Positions 35,512 through 46,055 of a stretch of DNA of 64,000 bases are shown here, in pieces. The first letter of the stretch is position 1, and every line of letters starts with the position of its first letter. Both the position numbers and the translations under genes were made by a program. The DNA lies in contig JAQFVV010006208.1 in NCBI GenBank assembly GCA_028023455.1, forward strand, positions 3,642,963-3,706,962, read 5' to 3'. Source of the DNA: Epiperipatus broadwayi (taxonomy: Eukaryota; Onychophora; Udeonychophora; Euonychophora; Peripatidae). The notes under the pieces were generated by a model that saw nothing but the letters and a program-made list of their open reading frames with translations, was not told the DNA's origin and searched no databases.

Positions 35512-36447
35512 GATTACATTTAGCAAAACAGAGCAAAACTCTCCATACAGTATTGCCACCTGTGCTAAACAGAGTAATCAATGGATGCCAGAAGGCTTGT
35601 GCATAAAATCCCTGTCTAATGCCTACTCATCCAATATCCCCAGACTAGTTTCTGGCTTGTGGCCTTCGTTAGTGAGGAGTTTTGGATCTGAGAGCACTGC
35701 ATCTAGATCTTAGGATCTAATGCAACCCTCTTGCAAACACCTTTTATCTCTACTTAACTACTAAACTATGAGAATGAAATTGAAAACACAAAAAATATTT
35801 TCAATCTAAGCTCAATAGCTTAAATAGTCATATGGGTCTGAACTCAGTTCAGCACCCATACATTTTGGTGTCTTTGGCTCTTTTACAACCATAGCCACCA
35901 CTATCCTATTAGGCAGGATTGGTGTTAAATCATTAAGCATCACATGATCACATTTCCTATACTAGCAGATTAATTGTTGATAAACAGAGCAAAACTCTCC
36001 ATACAGTATTGCCACCTGTGCTGAACAGAGTAATCAATGGATGCCAGAAGGCTTGTGCATAAAATCCCTGTCTGAGTTCAGACCCATATGACTATTTAAG
36101 CTATTGAGCTTAGATTGAAAATATTTTTTGTGTTTTCAATTTCATTCTCATAGTTTAGTAGTTAAGTAGAGATAAAAGGTGGTTGCTAGAGGGTTGCATT
36201 AGATCCTAAGATCTAGATGCAGTGCTCTCAGATCCAAAGCTCCTCACTGACGAAGGCCACAAGCCAGAAACTAGTCTGGGGATATTGGATGAGTAGGCAT
36301 TAGACAGGGATTTTATGCACAAGCCTTCTGGCATCCATTGATTACTCTGTTTAGCACAGGTGGCACTACTGTATGGAGAGTTTTGCTCTGTTTATCAACA
36401 ATTAATGTGCTAGTATAGGAAATGTGATCATGTGATTACATTTAGCA
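35512..36447. mobile_element. Hammerhead-family foldback element, largest well-bounded copy, intact ribozyme
   Basis: GATTACATTTAGCA is exact at 35512-35525 and 36434-36447. The 908-bp element starts with a minus-oriented monomer (ribozyme near 35640-35690 mutated to CTAACGA). It continues head-to-tail into a second minus monomer, switches orientation near 36080, and ends with a plus monomer carrying an intact hammerhead (36241-36282) and the terminus GTGATCATGT. Near-identity of its arms suggests it is comparatively young. It encodes no protein. Confidence 0.9.
36241..36282 (+). ncRNA. Type I hammerhead ribozyme, intact core
   Basis: Identical in all key parts to the site at 22055-22096. 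Stem I strands are UCCUCA (36241-36246) and UGGGGA (36277-36282). CUGACGA is at 36247-36253, stem II is GGC/GCC with loop CACAA, GAAAC is at 36267-36271, and GUC ends at 36276, with predicted cleavage just after it. The A-A mismatch at the base of stem II is the same. Activity is not demonstrated. Confidence 0.75.
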
Positions 36448-36867
36448 TAGGATACTCGGATAATAGTGACATCTCTTCTAATTTCAGAGACCAAGATTAT
36501 TCCAGCAAATTAGCCTCCTTGTTTTTGAACTTCTAGTACGAGATTCTGGATTTCTGTGGTTTTTGGACTTATAAGAGATTTAATACCATTGTAAAATTAT
36601 ATACACTAAGCAGAAAGTAAGATATTGTTATTGATTTAATCCAGGCAAGCAGTTTAAGTAATTTCTTGAGCAAACTTACTCAAATTGGGTTTATGTTCTC
36701 TAATTATTATTAATAGCTATTCAAACCTTTTTACGATAGACTGCTGGATCAATAAAACGTAAATTTTAAAACTTGTTGCTAAGGAAATTATGCATCAAGG
36801 AAGATAAATAAATGTTATATTAGCAGATCATACTGAAAAATAAAACTTTTATAAATTTATGCTGATT
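36448..36867. other. AT-rich intronic sequence
   Basis: Nothing identified. Confidence 0.5.
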
Positions 36868-37083
36868 TAAATAGAGGGATTTGAACTCAGGATTTTTTTA
36901 GTTTATTCATCATCCACTCTGTCTCAATCAATGGATACACATGATCTCACACAAGCAAAAAAGATATATGATTCCCAATATACATATTTCGTCCAAAACC
37001 ACACTCACCAGTTGGGGAAGATCATGGGTATCGAGTGGAGGATGAATAGATTGAAAAATCCTGAGTTCAAACCACTCTGTTTA
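36868..37083. repeat. Palindromic element (TTTGAACTCAG arms)
   Basis: AGAGGGATTTGAACTCAGGA at the left mirrors TCCTGAGTTCAAACCACTCT at the right, and TTCATCATCCACTC mirrors GAGTGGAGGATGAAT further in. It belongs to the family with B-box-like arms. Confidence 0.7.
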
Positions 37084-37145
37084 CATATATAGGAAACACT
37101 TAGTACAAACAAATGATGTACTGCCTTAGAAAGAAAATTAGTCTT

Positions 37146-37615
37146 TATCAGAAATCATGGAATCACACGTTCACGGGTGTATGTTATTTTCTTCTTAACT
37201 TATTAGTTGTCTCTTCCTTACAAATGAACTAAGTCAATGCACACGAACGCCATACAATTTTAATATCATATGACCATGATCATATTCTATGAAGTCTCAT
37301 CATTTATCAGAAATCATCGAATCATTTGCTCGCAGGTGTAAGTTGTTTTCTCGACTAACTTTTCATGTACTAGTTGTCTCTTCCTTGCAAAAGAACTAAG
37401 CACACGAACTTCATACAATTTTTAGTATTATGATCCTATTCTATGAAGTCTAATCATTATCAGAAGTTGTAGAATCAATTGCTCACAGGTGTATGTTGTT
37501 TTATCACCAACTCTCCGCTTATTAGTCGTCTCTTCCTTACGAATGAACTAAATGAATGCATACTAACTCCATACAATTTTTAATATCATATGACCACATT
37601 CTATGAAGTCTCGGT
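37146..37615. repeat. Tandem repeat, three diverged ~155-bp units
   Basis: Units begin near 37146, 37305 and 37458 with TATCAGAAATCA (TATCAGAAGTTG in the third). Each contains AGTTGTCTCTTCCTT (or AGTCGTCTCTTCCTT), a CATACAATTTT segment and CTATGAAGTCT. Spacing is 159 then 153 bp. It has no open frame and no known satellite identity. Confidence 0.8.
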
Positions 37616-38184
37616 CATTTGTGTCGTATATAATGCCAGAAAGTTGAGTTTTTAATTTCTGATCATCTTTCAAGGAAACTAATAATGTTTATCAAGTGAT
37701 GGACAAAACCTCTTTGTGTTACTACTCACTATATTAAAACATTTGTGTAGAAGATATAATGTAATTGTAAAAATTTTCAAATGTCACCTATAAAATTAAA
37801 TATCAATAGTAGTATTGTTTTTCAAAAAGTGTTAGTTATATCAAAATGAATATACATAGATTTATAATGTACTGTGTATACATTTATGCGTAATCTGTAA
37901 ACCCATGTATCCACTCTTGCAACAGAAAGTTACATTTAAAATACCATTGTAATACAAGTTTTCTATGCTATACATAATGGGCTTTGTTAATTCTAATGTC
38001 AACCTATATCTACTTTAGAATGCTTTTTTTAAAAATAAAACCCAATAAGCATGGTTTAAAAATGTTGTTTTTACCTATATATTTGACGACACTACTTGGT
38101 GAAAAAATTATTTGATTTAGAATGTTTTGTGCAACATTAATTTACATTTCCTCAATCTTTATCACCATATGTGCATATGCAATG
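37616..38184. other. AT-rich intronic sequence
   Basis: No gene or element recognised. Confidence 0.5.
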
Positions 38185-38305
38185 TAATGTAGATAGATAC
38201 ACAGACACACAGGCAAAACTTTCTACACAGTAGCACCACTCAGTTCAAGCCAGAGAAATAAAGAATGGTGATCATGTGATATTTAGTGGTTTAATGTAGA
38301 TACTC
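38185..38305. mobile_element. Hammerhead-family element, internally deleted 93-bp copy
   Basis: AGGCAAAACTTTCTACACAG at the left and GGTGATCATGTGATATTTAG at the right are opposite family ends joined with almost no interior. Flanks TAATGTAGATAGAT (38185-38198) and TAATGTAGATACTC (38292-38305) match at 11 of 14 positions. No ribozyme. Confidence 0.7.
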
Positions 38306-38867
38306 CTTGAAAGCAGTGCTTAAACTACCAAAATTAGTTGTTAACCTTCATTGAATTTTTTTTTATCAACTCCTGATGCAAATTTGAATTTAATGTTTTT
38401 ATTTATTTATTTGTGAAAGACATGAAATATAGCTCATATGCTGGGTATGCTAGTTTTTTCCCCATTTTATGTGAAATCTGGTAACATTTTAGTTTCAGGA
38501 TAGTCTTTTACTGGAGAAGCAAAGAAATTTTATAATCTAACATCTTTAAGAGTTGTACTGTATGTGGGAAAAAACAAATATCCATATCTATCTAATGGGA
38601 TAAATAAACAAATTTTATTTTATGTATGCAGAGAAAATATGTGCACATTTATAAGCACATACGTGTACCTCTGCATACTAAATAAGTATAATCATTTGCA
38701 TCTTTTGAATTAAATTTATCCATATATAAGTATCACATGATAAAACTTCAGTGGCACTTATCAGAATATATACTCATCCAAATTTTTACATGTATTTCTA
38801 AATATGTTTTTATTGTTGAACATATTTATATTTATATGGAAGTACCTTCTTATATATATATACTTAT

Positions 38868-39005
38868 GTTATCTAATGAGCATGCCAGTAGCTCTTAGCA
38901 AGCTTTTTGCTTTTTACTGAGGAAAGCCAGAAGCTAGAAACCGGTCTGAGGTTAGGGATATTCTGAAAAGCTTGTTAATAGCTATTGGCATGCTCATTAG
39001 ATAAC
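38868..39005 (+). mobile_element. Small foldback element with hammerhead core
   Basis: The arms GTTATCTAATGAGCATGCCA and TGGCATGCTCATTAGATAAC are perfect mirrors, enclosing only about 100 bp. The loop carries a hammerhead core: CTGAGGA (38917-38923), AAGC/GCTA stem II around CAGAA, GAAAC (38937-38941), CG, and GTC ending at 38946. Stem I is weak (mostly A-U and G-U). It ends 120 bp before exon D. No 14-bp duplication was found. Confidence 0.7.
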
Positions 39006-39125
39006 ATTTGTAATACAAGCTTATTAAATTAGGTCACATGATATATGACTTGATTTTTTTGCAAATATGTATACTTTTGCAGTACTATCTTTATATATTT
39101 ATATTGTCTGTTTTTTTTTTTTAAG

Positions 39126-39308
39126 AATACTTTTGAATATGGCAAACAATTGCTACAGGCTGCTTCAGTTCTTCGAAGAGCATGTCGTCAAGATTTATTG
39201 CCAGTTAATGACACAGAACAACAGTTGCAAGAAGCATGGGAGAAATTATCTGTAGCAATTGATAAGCGAGAAGATCATTTGAATTCAAGCTTAACCTTTT
39301 TTCTTCAA
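39126..39308 (+). CDS. SESTD1: SESTD1-like exon D (spectrin-repeat region)
   Basis: 61 codons starting NTFEYGKQLLQAASVLRR and ending KREDHLNSSLTFFLQ. Human SESTD1 has STYDYGRQLLQATVVL at this point (from memory). The acceptor is TTTTTAAG (ends 39125), in phase with exon C. The frame could end in two ways. CAA|GTATAA at 39308/39309 can be a splice donor. Alternatively the frame runs on through GTA to TAA at 39312-39314, giving a stop. Similarity continues right up to the border and the human protein continues beyond it, which favours the donor, but no following exon was found in this window. The open frame of 39067-39255 is an out-of-frame shadow. Confidence 0.9.
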
Positions 39309-39769
39309 GTATAATAGTTGATAACTATTGGAAATTATTATTGTATCAAAATATTGAAAGAAATGTATGGATAAATTATGATGTAACCAAGAACTGATGC
39401 ACTTAATTATATTTTTTTATATATAAAAATAGTCAACATGGACAAGCATTGTTATTAAATAATAAAGTTTATAGTAGATTTTAAAATTGTAAAGTGCATT
39501 TGAAATATTAAATATCATATGTATATATGTCATTTCAGAGTCAATAAATTAATATTATGTATATGTACAAATGCATGTGTTATGTCTGATTGAAAGATTA
39601 TTATGCTAAGATAATGTTATTGCTTTGATATTAAAATTCTTTGCGTTGCATTATCTTGATGATTAGTAGTTACCTGATGAATATTTTTTTATTATTCATT
39701 GGTATTTTGTGATCAATGACATTTTCATAAGTTGTAATTGAATTATAATACAAGTTTTAACCAGCTTAA
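39309..39769. other. Sequence after exon D: intron or 3' UTR
   Basis: If the frame terminates at 39314 this would be 3' UTR. Candidate polyadenylation signals AATAAA occur near 39461, 39543 and 39818. If the donor at 39309 is used, it is intron. The sequence alone does not decide. Confidence 0.45.
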
Positions 39770-40245
39770 GAAAAGGTCGTCATTTTCATTTAAATACTAT
39801 ATTCAGTTTTATTCTGTAAATAAAAGTACATGTACTGATTTTTTTCTGAGCGTTTTTTTTTCCTTCGAAAAGTTTTATTCCATATGTCTTTTGTAAAATA
39901 CCATATATTTTTTAGAATCCAGAAATGTACCCACCCTATAGAAAGTCCGTCAATAGTTTTTTTTAATTGGTTGCTTTAACAAATTTTTTTTGCTTTGCGG
40001 AATTATTTGCTGGCAAACGTATTCGGCCTAGGGAAAGGCCGTCATTTTTGTAAAAGTTTTTTTTAAATGATTACTTTAACAATTTTTTTTTGCTTTGCGG
40101 AATTACTTGGTTTGAATAAAATGCTCTTAATCAAATTAAGCTTTTTACATATAAGGAATAAATTCGTTCCTTTGCATAAAATGCTTCATAAAAAAATTGT
40201 TTATTACTGGTGGAATTACTTTTTTCAAAGTGTTACGGACAAATA
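39770..40245 (+). repeat. Dispersed repeat, copy 1
   Basis: It shares CATGTACTGATTTTTTTCTG, TAGAATCCAGAAATGTA, the ATAGAAAGTCCGTCA-type segment and TTTGCATAAAATGCTTCATA with 44458-45030 in the same orientation. Within it TTTGCTTTGCGGAATTA occurs twice (near 39988 and 40089). Non-coding, family unknown. Confidence 0.7.
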
Positions 40246-40901
40246 TAATCATTTTTTTAATTGTTTGTGAATTTGTCACGTACAGAGTTATGAACAAACA
40301 TATTCACACAAAATAAAATTTTTATATATAGGGATATTGCATTTATCTAAAAATTAAATTATAACTTCATAATTAAGCATTACGTAATTAAAAGTAATAA
40401 CGATTTGTTATTTAAGTCCATTTTTTTTGATAAGATATTTGCAATGGAGGAGTAATGATTTTAAATCTTTAGTACACGTAATTACCTAATACTTAACTTT
40501 TTTTTTTCAATAACTTAATTTTATTTTTTTAAATCATTATTGATGAATTGATCTTGCTAATTTTAGTGAGCATCTTTTCGTTTAAAAATCTGTTTATTAT
40601 TCTGTGTAGTTTGGCGCAGCTTAGAGTGGAAGATTTCTGCTCCTATCACTTCTGGTACTCCAATTTTTTATTAACTCTTGAAAATGAAACCATTCAATTA
40701 TATATATATGGTTTTATGAATCTGTTGTGTCTCATATTTTTATTTGTGGCATGACTTGATTTATCAATGTCCTATCAAGTGGTATTTTTAATGAAGATCA
40801 TACTACACATATTTTATATCCAGTTTTATGACATTAAGCTTTGATTTAAATTTGTTATATTGTTACCATGGATTGAGTTTTTGTAGAAGTCGGAATCTAA
40901 G
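40246..40901. other. AT-rich non-coding sequence
   Basis: No recognisable feature. The open frame at 40548-40754 has no domain. Confidence 0.5.
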
Positions 40902-41648
40902 CATGTAAACATTTACACAGGAGGCAGAACTCTCCATACAGTAGCATCACTCAGTGCAAAGCCAGAGTAATCAATGGATCAAGGAAGGCTTGTGCATGAA
41001 ATCCCTATCTACTGTCTACTCATCCAATATTCCCAGACTAGTTCCTAGCTTGTGGCTTTCATCAGTGAGGAGTCTTGGATCTCAGAGCACTACATCTAGA
41101 TCTTAAGATCTAATGCAACTCTCCAGAAGCCACCTTTTATCTTATTAACTAACTAAAGCTTTGAGTCCAAAATGAAAACACAATAATTCAAGTTCATCAG
41201 CTTGTATATTCATATAGATCTGAACCCAGTTTAGCATCTATACATTTTGGTGTCTTTGGTTCTTTAATAACCACAGTTATTGAATTGAAAATATGTTTTC
41301 ATTTTGGACTCAAAGCTTTATAGTTAGCTAATAAGGTAAAAAGTGGCTTCTGGGGGGTTGCCTTAGATTCTGAGATCTAGATACATTCCTCACAGAAAAG
41401 GTGGCTTCTGAGGGGTTGCATTAGATTCTAAGATCTGATGCAGTGCTTTCAGATCCAAGGTACCCCACTAATGAAAGCTACAAGCTAGGAAATAGTCTGG
41501 GGATATTGGATGAATAGGCACTAGATAGGAATTTTATGCATATCCTGCATCCATTGATTATTCTGGCTTGCACTGAGTGGCGCTACTGTATAGAGAGTTT
41601 TGCCTCTGTGTAAACGTAAAGAATGGAAATTATGTCATGTAAACATTT
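40902..41648. mobile_element. Hammerhead-family foldback element
   Basis: CATGTAAACATTT is exact at 40902-40914 and 41636-41648 (13 bp, with one further position mismatched). The 721-bp element has a minus monomer followed by a plus partial one. A short direct duplication of the GGGGTTGC-TTAGATTCT segment (41356 and 41412) lies near the switch. Both ribozymes are mutated in the second core box (GGAAC and GGAAA). Confidence 0.85.
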
Positions 41649-42734
41649 CATGAAATATAATTTGAAATTCTGGAAAGAAAAGTCTGAAAGCATCAAATTC
41701 TTTTCTTATTTTTACCAATAAAAGTCTCATTGAAGAAATAATCACACCGAAGATTTTTGCCTTTAAGATAAAATCTTATGAACTCTTTGCTGAAAGATCT
41801 TATACATTTGAAATTTATGTGAATGATTAATAAACAACTGTTAATAAACATATACGCGGAAAAGATAAATTTTAAAAATATCCACCTTTATCACTGTCTA
41901 GAATACTTTCGATATATCATGCATATTATATTCATAGCTTACAGTAAAATTTTTAAAAATCTCTCTTTTCTGCGTATGTGTTCATTAATGGTCATTTATT
42001 ACGTTAGCTCAGAAAAGAAGGAAATAATTTTTAGGTGAATAATTAACATAATAAAAAAAAGGGGGAAATTGAAGTGTAAATTCACTTTTTTTTTTAATAA
42101 AGAAAACTGTACCCTATGAATGATTCAAAAGCTTGAGTGTAATTTCCAAAATCATTTTGGATGAGATCAACTTCATATTGAAGTTTAACAAAATCATAAT
42201 TTGAGAAATTACAGTTAAATGTAACTTATTTTTAAAATTTACGATTTTTTTTATTTTATTATATTAGCAGAAACTGGAAAACATTTATGTTTAAGCTAAC
42301 ATTATGCTTCCGGGTTTTTTTTATTACAGTTTATAATTTTTTTTTCCTTTTACAGTATGCATTTCCAGTCCATCTCATCAATTTCTTTCCCCATTATCAA
42401 ATTTTGGTCTTATAATTGTTACTCCTCACTTGGGTTTAGGTGAAAAAAAAAAGATCTTATATGGAAATTTATTTCCATCAGTTACCGAAAAAGCATATTT
42501 ATATTTCTATCATAATGTTTTATGATATTAGAACAAATTAAATTATCTTCTCAGGCATTGGAAATACGGAAGTATTTTCCAATTGAACTGAAATAATGAC
42601 TGGATGATGAATTTTATAGATTGAAAATAAATTTATACATGAAATTTGTTTTAAAAACTAACAAAGATTCTGTTGAAAAAAAGACTATATATTTTATTAA
42701 TATGCTAATGATTATTTACAATATTGATTAGTAT
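41649..42734. other. AT-rich non-coding sequence
   Basis: No exon or element recognised. Homopolymer runs of A and T are frequent. Confidence 0.5.
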
Positions 42735-42815
42735 ATAGGATATATGAGCACAGACTTTCACACGACCCACCCTCTATCTCATAATACTGATACACTTGAA
42801 CACAGGTTTTATTTG
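42735..42815. repeat. Single arm of the CACAGACTTTC palindrome family
   Basis: ATATATGAGCACAGACTTTC is followed by ACACGACCCACC, CTATCTCATAATACTGAT and ACACTTGAACACA, as in the left arm at 22985. The opposite arm is missing. Confidence 0.7.
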
Positions 42816-42914
42816 CGATCTATTTTTTTGCTCCGAAAGTCAAATGATTTATAAATGGACATAACTAGAAGACCCACTCATAACCAAATTAAATTTATCC
42901 AATGCTCATTATAA

Positions 42915-43217
42915 TCATCATCAACCATTATCAATCCACTGCAGGATGAAGGTATCTCCAAGTTTAATCCATCTTCTCCGATCTTTAGCTTCTCTTCTCC
43001 ACAACACCCCTGCACATTTTCTTATTTCATCCATCCATCTCACATGTGGTCTCTTTCTAGGTCTTTTACAATCTCTTGGAATCCGGTTTAAAATTTCAAT
43101 TGTCCATCTATTATCATCTCTTCTAGCAATATGTCCAGCCCAACTCCACTTCAATCTTTTAATTTTTTCAAATATGTTTTGCTTAATAATGAAAATTTGT
43201 TTCAAAAATAATTTCAC
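42915..43217 (-). pseudogene. RTE-type LINE C-terminal tail, still open
   Basis: The minus-strand frame 43217-42921 encodes KIKRLKWSWAGHIARRDD, then a KRPRKRPHVRWMDEIRK segment and a final RRWIKLGDTFILQW. This is the C-terminal tail of RTE-clade endonuclease-reverse transcriptases. It has no stop within the tail, making it the best preserved of the four isolated tails. The residues upstream of IKRLKW do not match RTE, so the element is 5'-truncated there and no enzymatic domain is present. Confidence 0.85.
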
Positions 43218-44051
43218 TTGATAAACACTAAAGAGAAATAGAGGTTTATCTTACACATTTATCAAACTTATATGAAACTGTTCAATATGTATCGTATCCC
43301 AATAAGCAATATGATTACTGATGGATGATTTCTATTATAGAAAATATTTGGATGTATAATCATCATAACAGTTTAGAAGTAGATATGATAAAGTTTGAGT
43401 CTACATAATAAATAAAAACTGATTTTTTATATTGCTATGATATTAGGTATAAATTGATCAAAGAGAAATTGTAATGTAAAATTTTAAAAATTCAGTTTAA
43501 AAGATATTTTTTTCTCATATGAATTTAGAGCACCATTTCTCTATCTTTTTCTCTTGCAGACCGGCAAATGACCTAGGAATATTTAACAGAACAGCAAGTT
43601 AAAAAATAAGATATTTCGCAAAAGTTTTATTTTTTTATTGTATCGATATTTATTTTAAAATTCTACCCTAGTCAATGATAGATTTAAAAAGACAATACTT
43701 TTGCTTCTTTTACCTAAACGAACTAATTGAAACAATGCGTTCACAAACACTATTCGTTGCACTGGCTAATTTACGTGTAACGCCGTCTCATACTTTATAA
43801 TGCAATATGGCCCACCAAAAAAACTTTACAGACCAGCGCTTGGGAAATGCTGGTTTAGAGAATGTGATTATAAATGTTTAGATTATTCAAACTGTGATCT
43901 ATGGAACTGTGAACGTATTATTAGATTACAATAACATTTCACTTAAAATTTTATATATTTTAATAAAATGGTCTTCAAAATTTTATAAAAATATTTTCAA
44001 TTTTCTTTATCATTTAAACCTCTAGTAGCATTTACTCATGTTACATGAATT
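43218..44051. other. AT-rich non-coding sequence
   Basis: A candidate splice-acceptor-like TTTTCTCTTGCAG at 43547-43559 is followed by an early stop in the relevant frames. No exon is called. Confidence 0.5.
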
Positions 44052-44322
44052 AAACATTAGGTAGTCACTTATTTACCTTGCTATGACATCATGACGGTCA
44101 ACATTGTTTCTACGTGCTGAATTTTATAATTGAGCATGTATTGGCCTGCCCTCTGGACAGGCAAAAACATCAGAGCCCCCCTAGCCCATTCCAGTGCTAC
44201 GCGCTGACTTTTCTAATTTTCAGTCAAAAAATGAGACACATTTTAGACAAAATTTAGCATGTAGAAACAATGTTGACCGTCATGATGTCATTGCAAGGTA
44301 AATACGTGATTACCAAACATTA
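44052..44322. mobile_element. MITE with perfect 8-bp target duplication
   Basis: The element is 44060-44314 (255 bp). The inverted ends are about 65 bp long: GGTAGTCACTTATTTACCTT at the left mirrors AAGGTAAATACGTGATTACC at the right, and ATGACGGTCAACATTGTTTC is also mirrored. AAACATTA is exact at 44052-44059 and 44315-44322. The 8-bp duplication fits hAT or Merlin. The GG start is unlike the usual CAG of hAT. No transposase. Confidence 0.9.
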
Positions 44323-44457
44323 CATTGCAAACGTGCATTTTTGAATTTTCCTTCCATATATATATATCTGGCAATAGTTAGCTATAATCTCAAAAGCTGA
44401 ATGAATTTAAGCATTTACTTATTACAGACGTTAATTTGATCTATTTTTTTATATTTT

Positions 44458-45030
44458 AAAACCAGCATATGTACCCAATATATGGAAAGGCTGTTATCTT
44501 TATAATCGTTTTTTTTTTTTTGGTTGTTTTAACAAATTTCAATCATGCATGGTACTACTGTGGAGTCATGAACTACATGATATTAAATCACATGACTTCA
44601 ATTATACGCTATTCAAAACTAAATATGGTACTATAGGACCTATCCCCCCTCACAAATATCACATTTCAAACATGAATTTATGTACTGTAATCACATTTTC
44701 TTTGCAATTTAAATACTATACCTATTCAGTTCTTCAATGTAGTTAAAAGCATGTACTGATTTTTTCTGACCATTTTCTCGTTCAAAATTTTTTATTCCAA
44801 TCCCATATTTTTTTTAGAATCCAGAAATGTATCTGGTCTATGGAAAGGTCATCATTTTTATAATAGTTTTTTAATCTGTTGCTTAAACAAATTACTTCCT
44901 TTGCATAAAATGCTTTATAAAAATTACGGTTTATTAATGGAGGAACAAATAATTTTTTACTTGAAAAATACGCCTCTAACAAAAATGTTTAACTTGAATA
45001 TCACATGAGAGCATTACGGACAAACATTTA
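44458..45030 (+). repeat. Dispersed repeat, copy 2
   Basis: Second copy of the repeat at 39770-40245. It contains GTACCCAATATATGGAAAGG and later GAATCCAGAAATGTATCTGG and TTTGCATAAAATGCTTTATA, so the half-unit itself is duplicated. Confidence 0.7.
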
Positions 45031-46055
45031 GTGATTTTATATATAAGATATATTTTTTAATCCTTAGAGGGGAGGGTAGTGGACATTAATAGACTCTGAA
45101 TGCACCAATAGTTGTGATTCAAATAATGATAGAAGTGATATAATTCCAAAATTACAGAAATACTTTGTATTAGTTTCTTGAATAGATTATTTTGAAATAA
45201 TCAAATTTGAAAACTTAATGATCTGATCACTTTTAAATCAGCTATTGTACCATAGCAAAAATTCAATATAGTATATATAAAGATTACAATTTCCTTAACT
45301 TATTATATGCTACAAAAAATAGAATTGCTAATAAATTAGATCAAAACATCTATTCTTTGAGAATATACAAAGAGGACCCCAAAATAACCAAAATCACTCT
45401 AGTTTGCAAGCCTGTTGTACTATACACTTCTGCTGTTACATACTTCTTGCAGGAACCCTTCTACATCAATCTGGCAAATAACAACCATGTGAAATTCTTG
45501 GGTCATACTTTTTTTTTGTAAAGTATGTTTCATATATTTTTTGATTTTTTATAATGACAGAAAAGTTTGAACATTGTGAAATTCTGTTTTTGTTTACAGA
45601 AAATGATAGGGAAAACAGTTATAATGCTTGAAACAGATTATAAGCAAGCTTATTTCATAAAAGCAAGTTTATGAGTGTTTTAAGTGAAATGTTAAATTCA
45701 CCACATCCCTTAAATGCTTGACAAGTGAAGTCCAAAGTTTAAAACTGCTGTTTTTTTATTATTCAAACAGCATTTTCTCCTCAGATTTAGTTCATAATAG
45801 TCAGGCATTTTATCTGCAAGTTCGGAAACATTTACGTGATACTGTAAAATGTAAACATCCCATTTTGTGGCAAAGAAAAGAGCAAGCTCCATCCTAACAG
45901 TTTCATCTCTCAAAGCCTTGAATATTAAATTCTTTTTAATTAAATTCAGCTTATCTCTCAGACATATTCACTCAATCTCGCTTCATGTGATTTTTTTAAA
46001 AATCTCAAATGAAAAAATGACTTTTTGTAGACTTAGAAGTGATACCATTTCCAAC
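45031..46055. other. Non-coding sequence with one unassigned open frame
   Basis: The minus strand is open at 45710-45913 (67 codons, including ALFFATKWDVYILQYHVNVS). The composition is more protein-like than neighbouring chance frames, but I recognise no domain. It could be a transposase fragment. Confidence 0.35.

Noticed and set aside
37146-37615. CRISPR-like array
   Set aside because: Three diverged 155-bp units without short repeat and spacer alternation, in a eukaryotic intron context. An ordinary tandem repeat.
43547-43575. Splice acceptor and possible next exon of the SESTD1-like gene
   Set aside because: A stop follows within a few codons in the matching phase, and no similarity to the expected C-terminal residues is seen.
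45595-45720. Exon after the acceptor-like TGTTTACAG
   Set aside because: Frames close quickly and nothing resembles the SESTD1 C-terminus.
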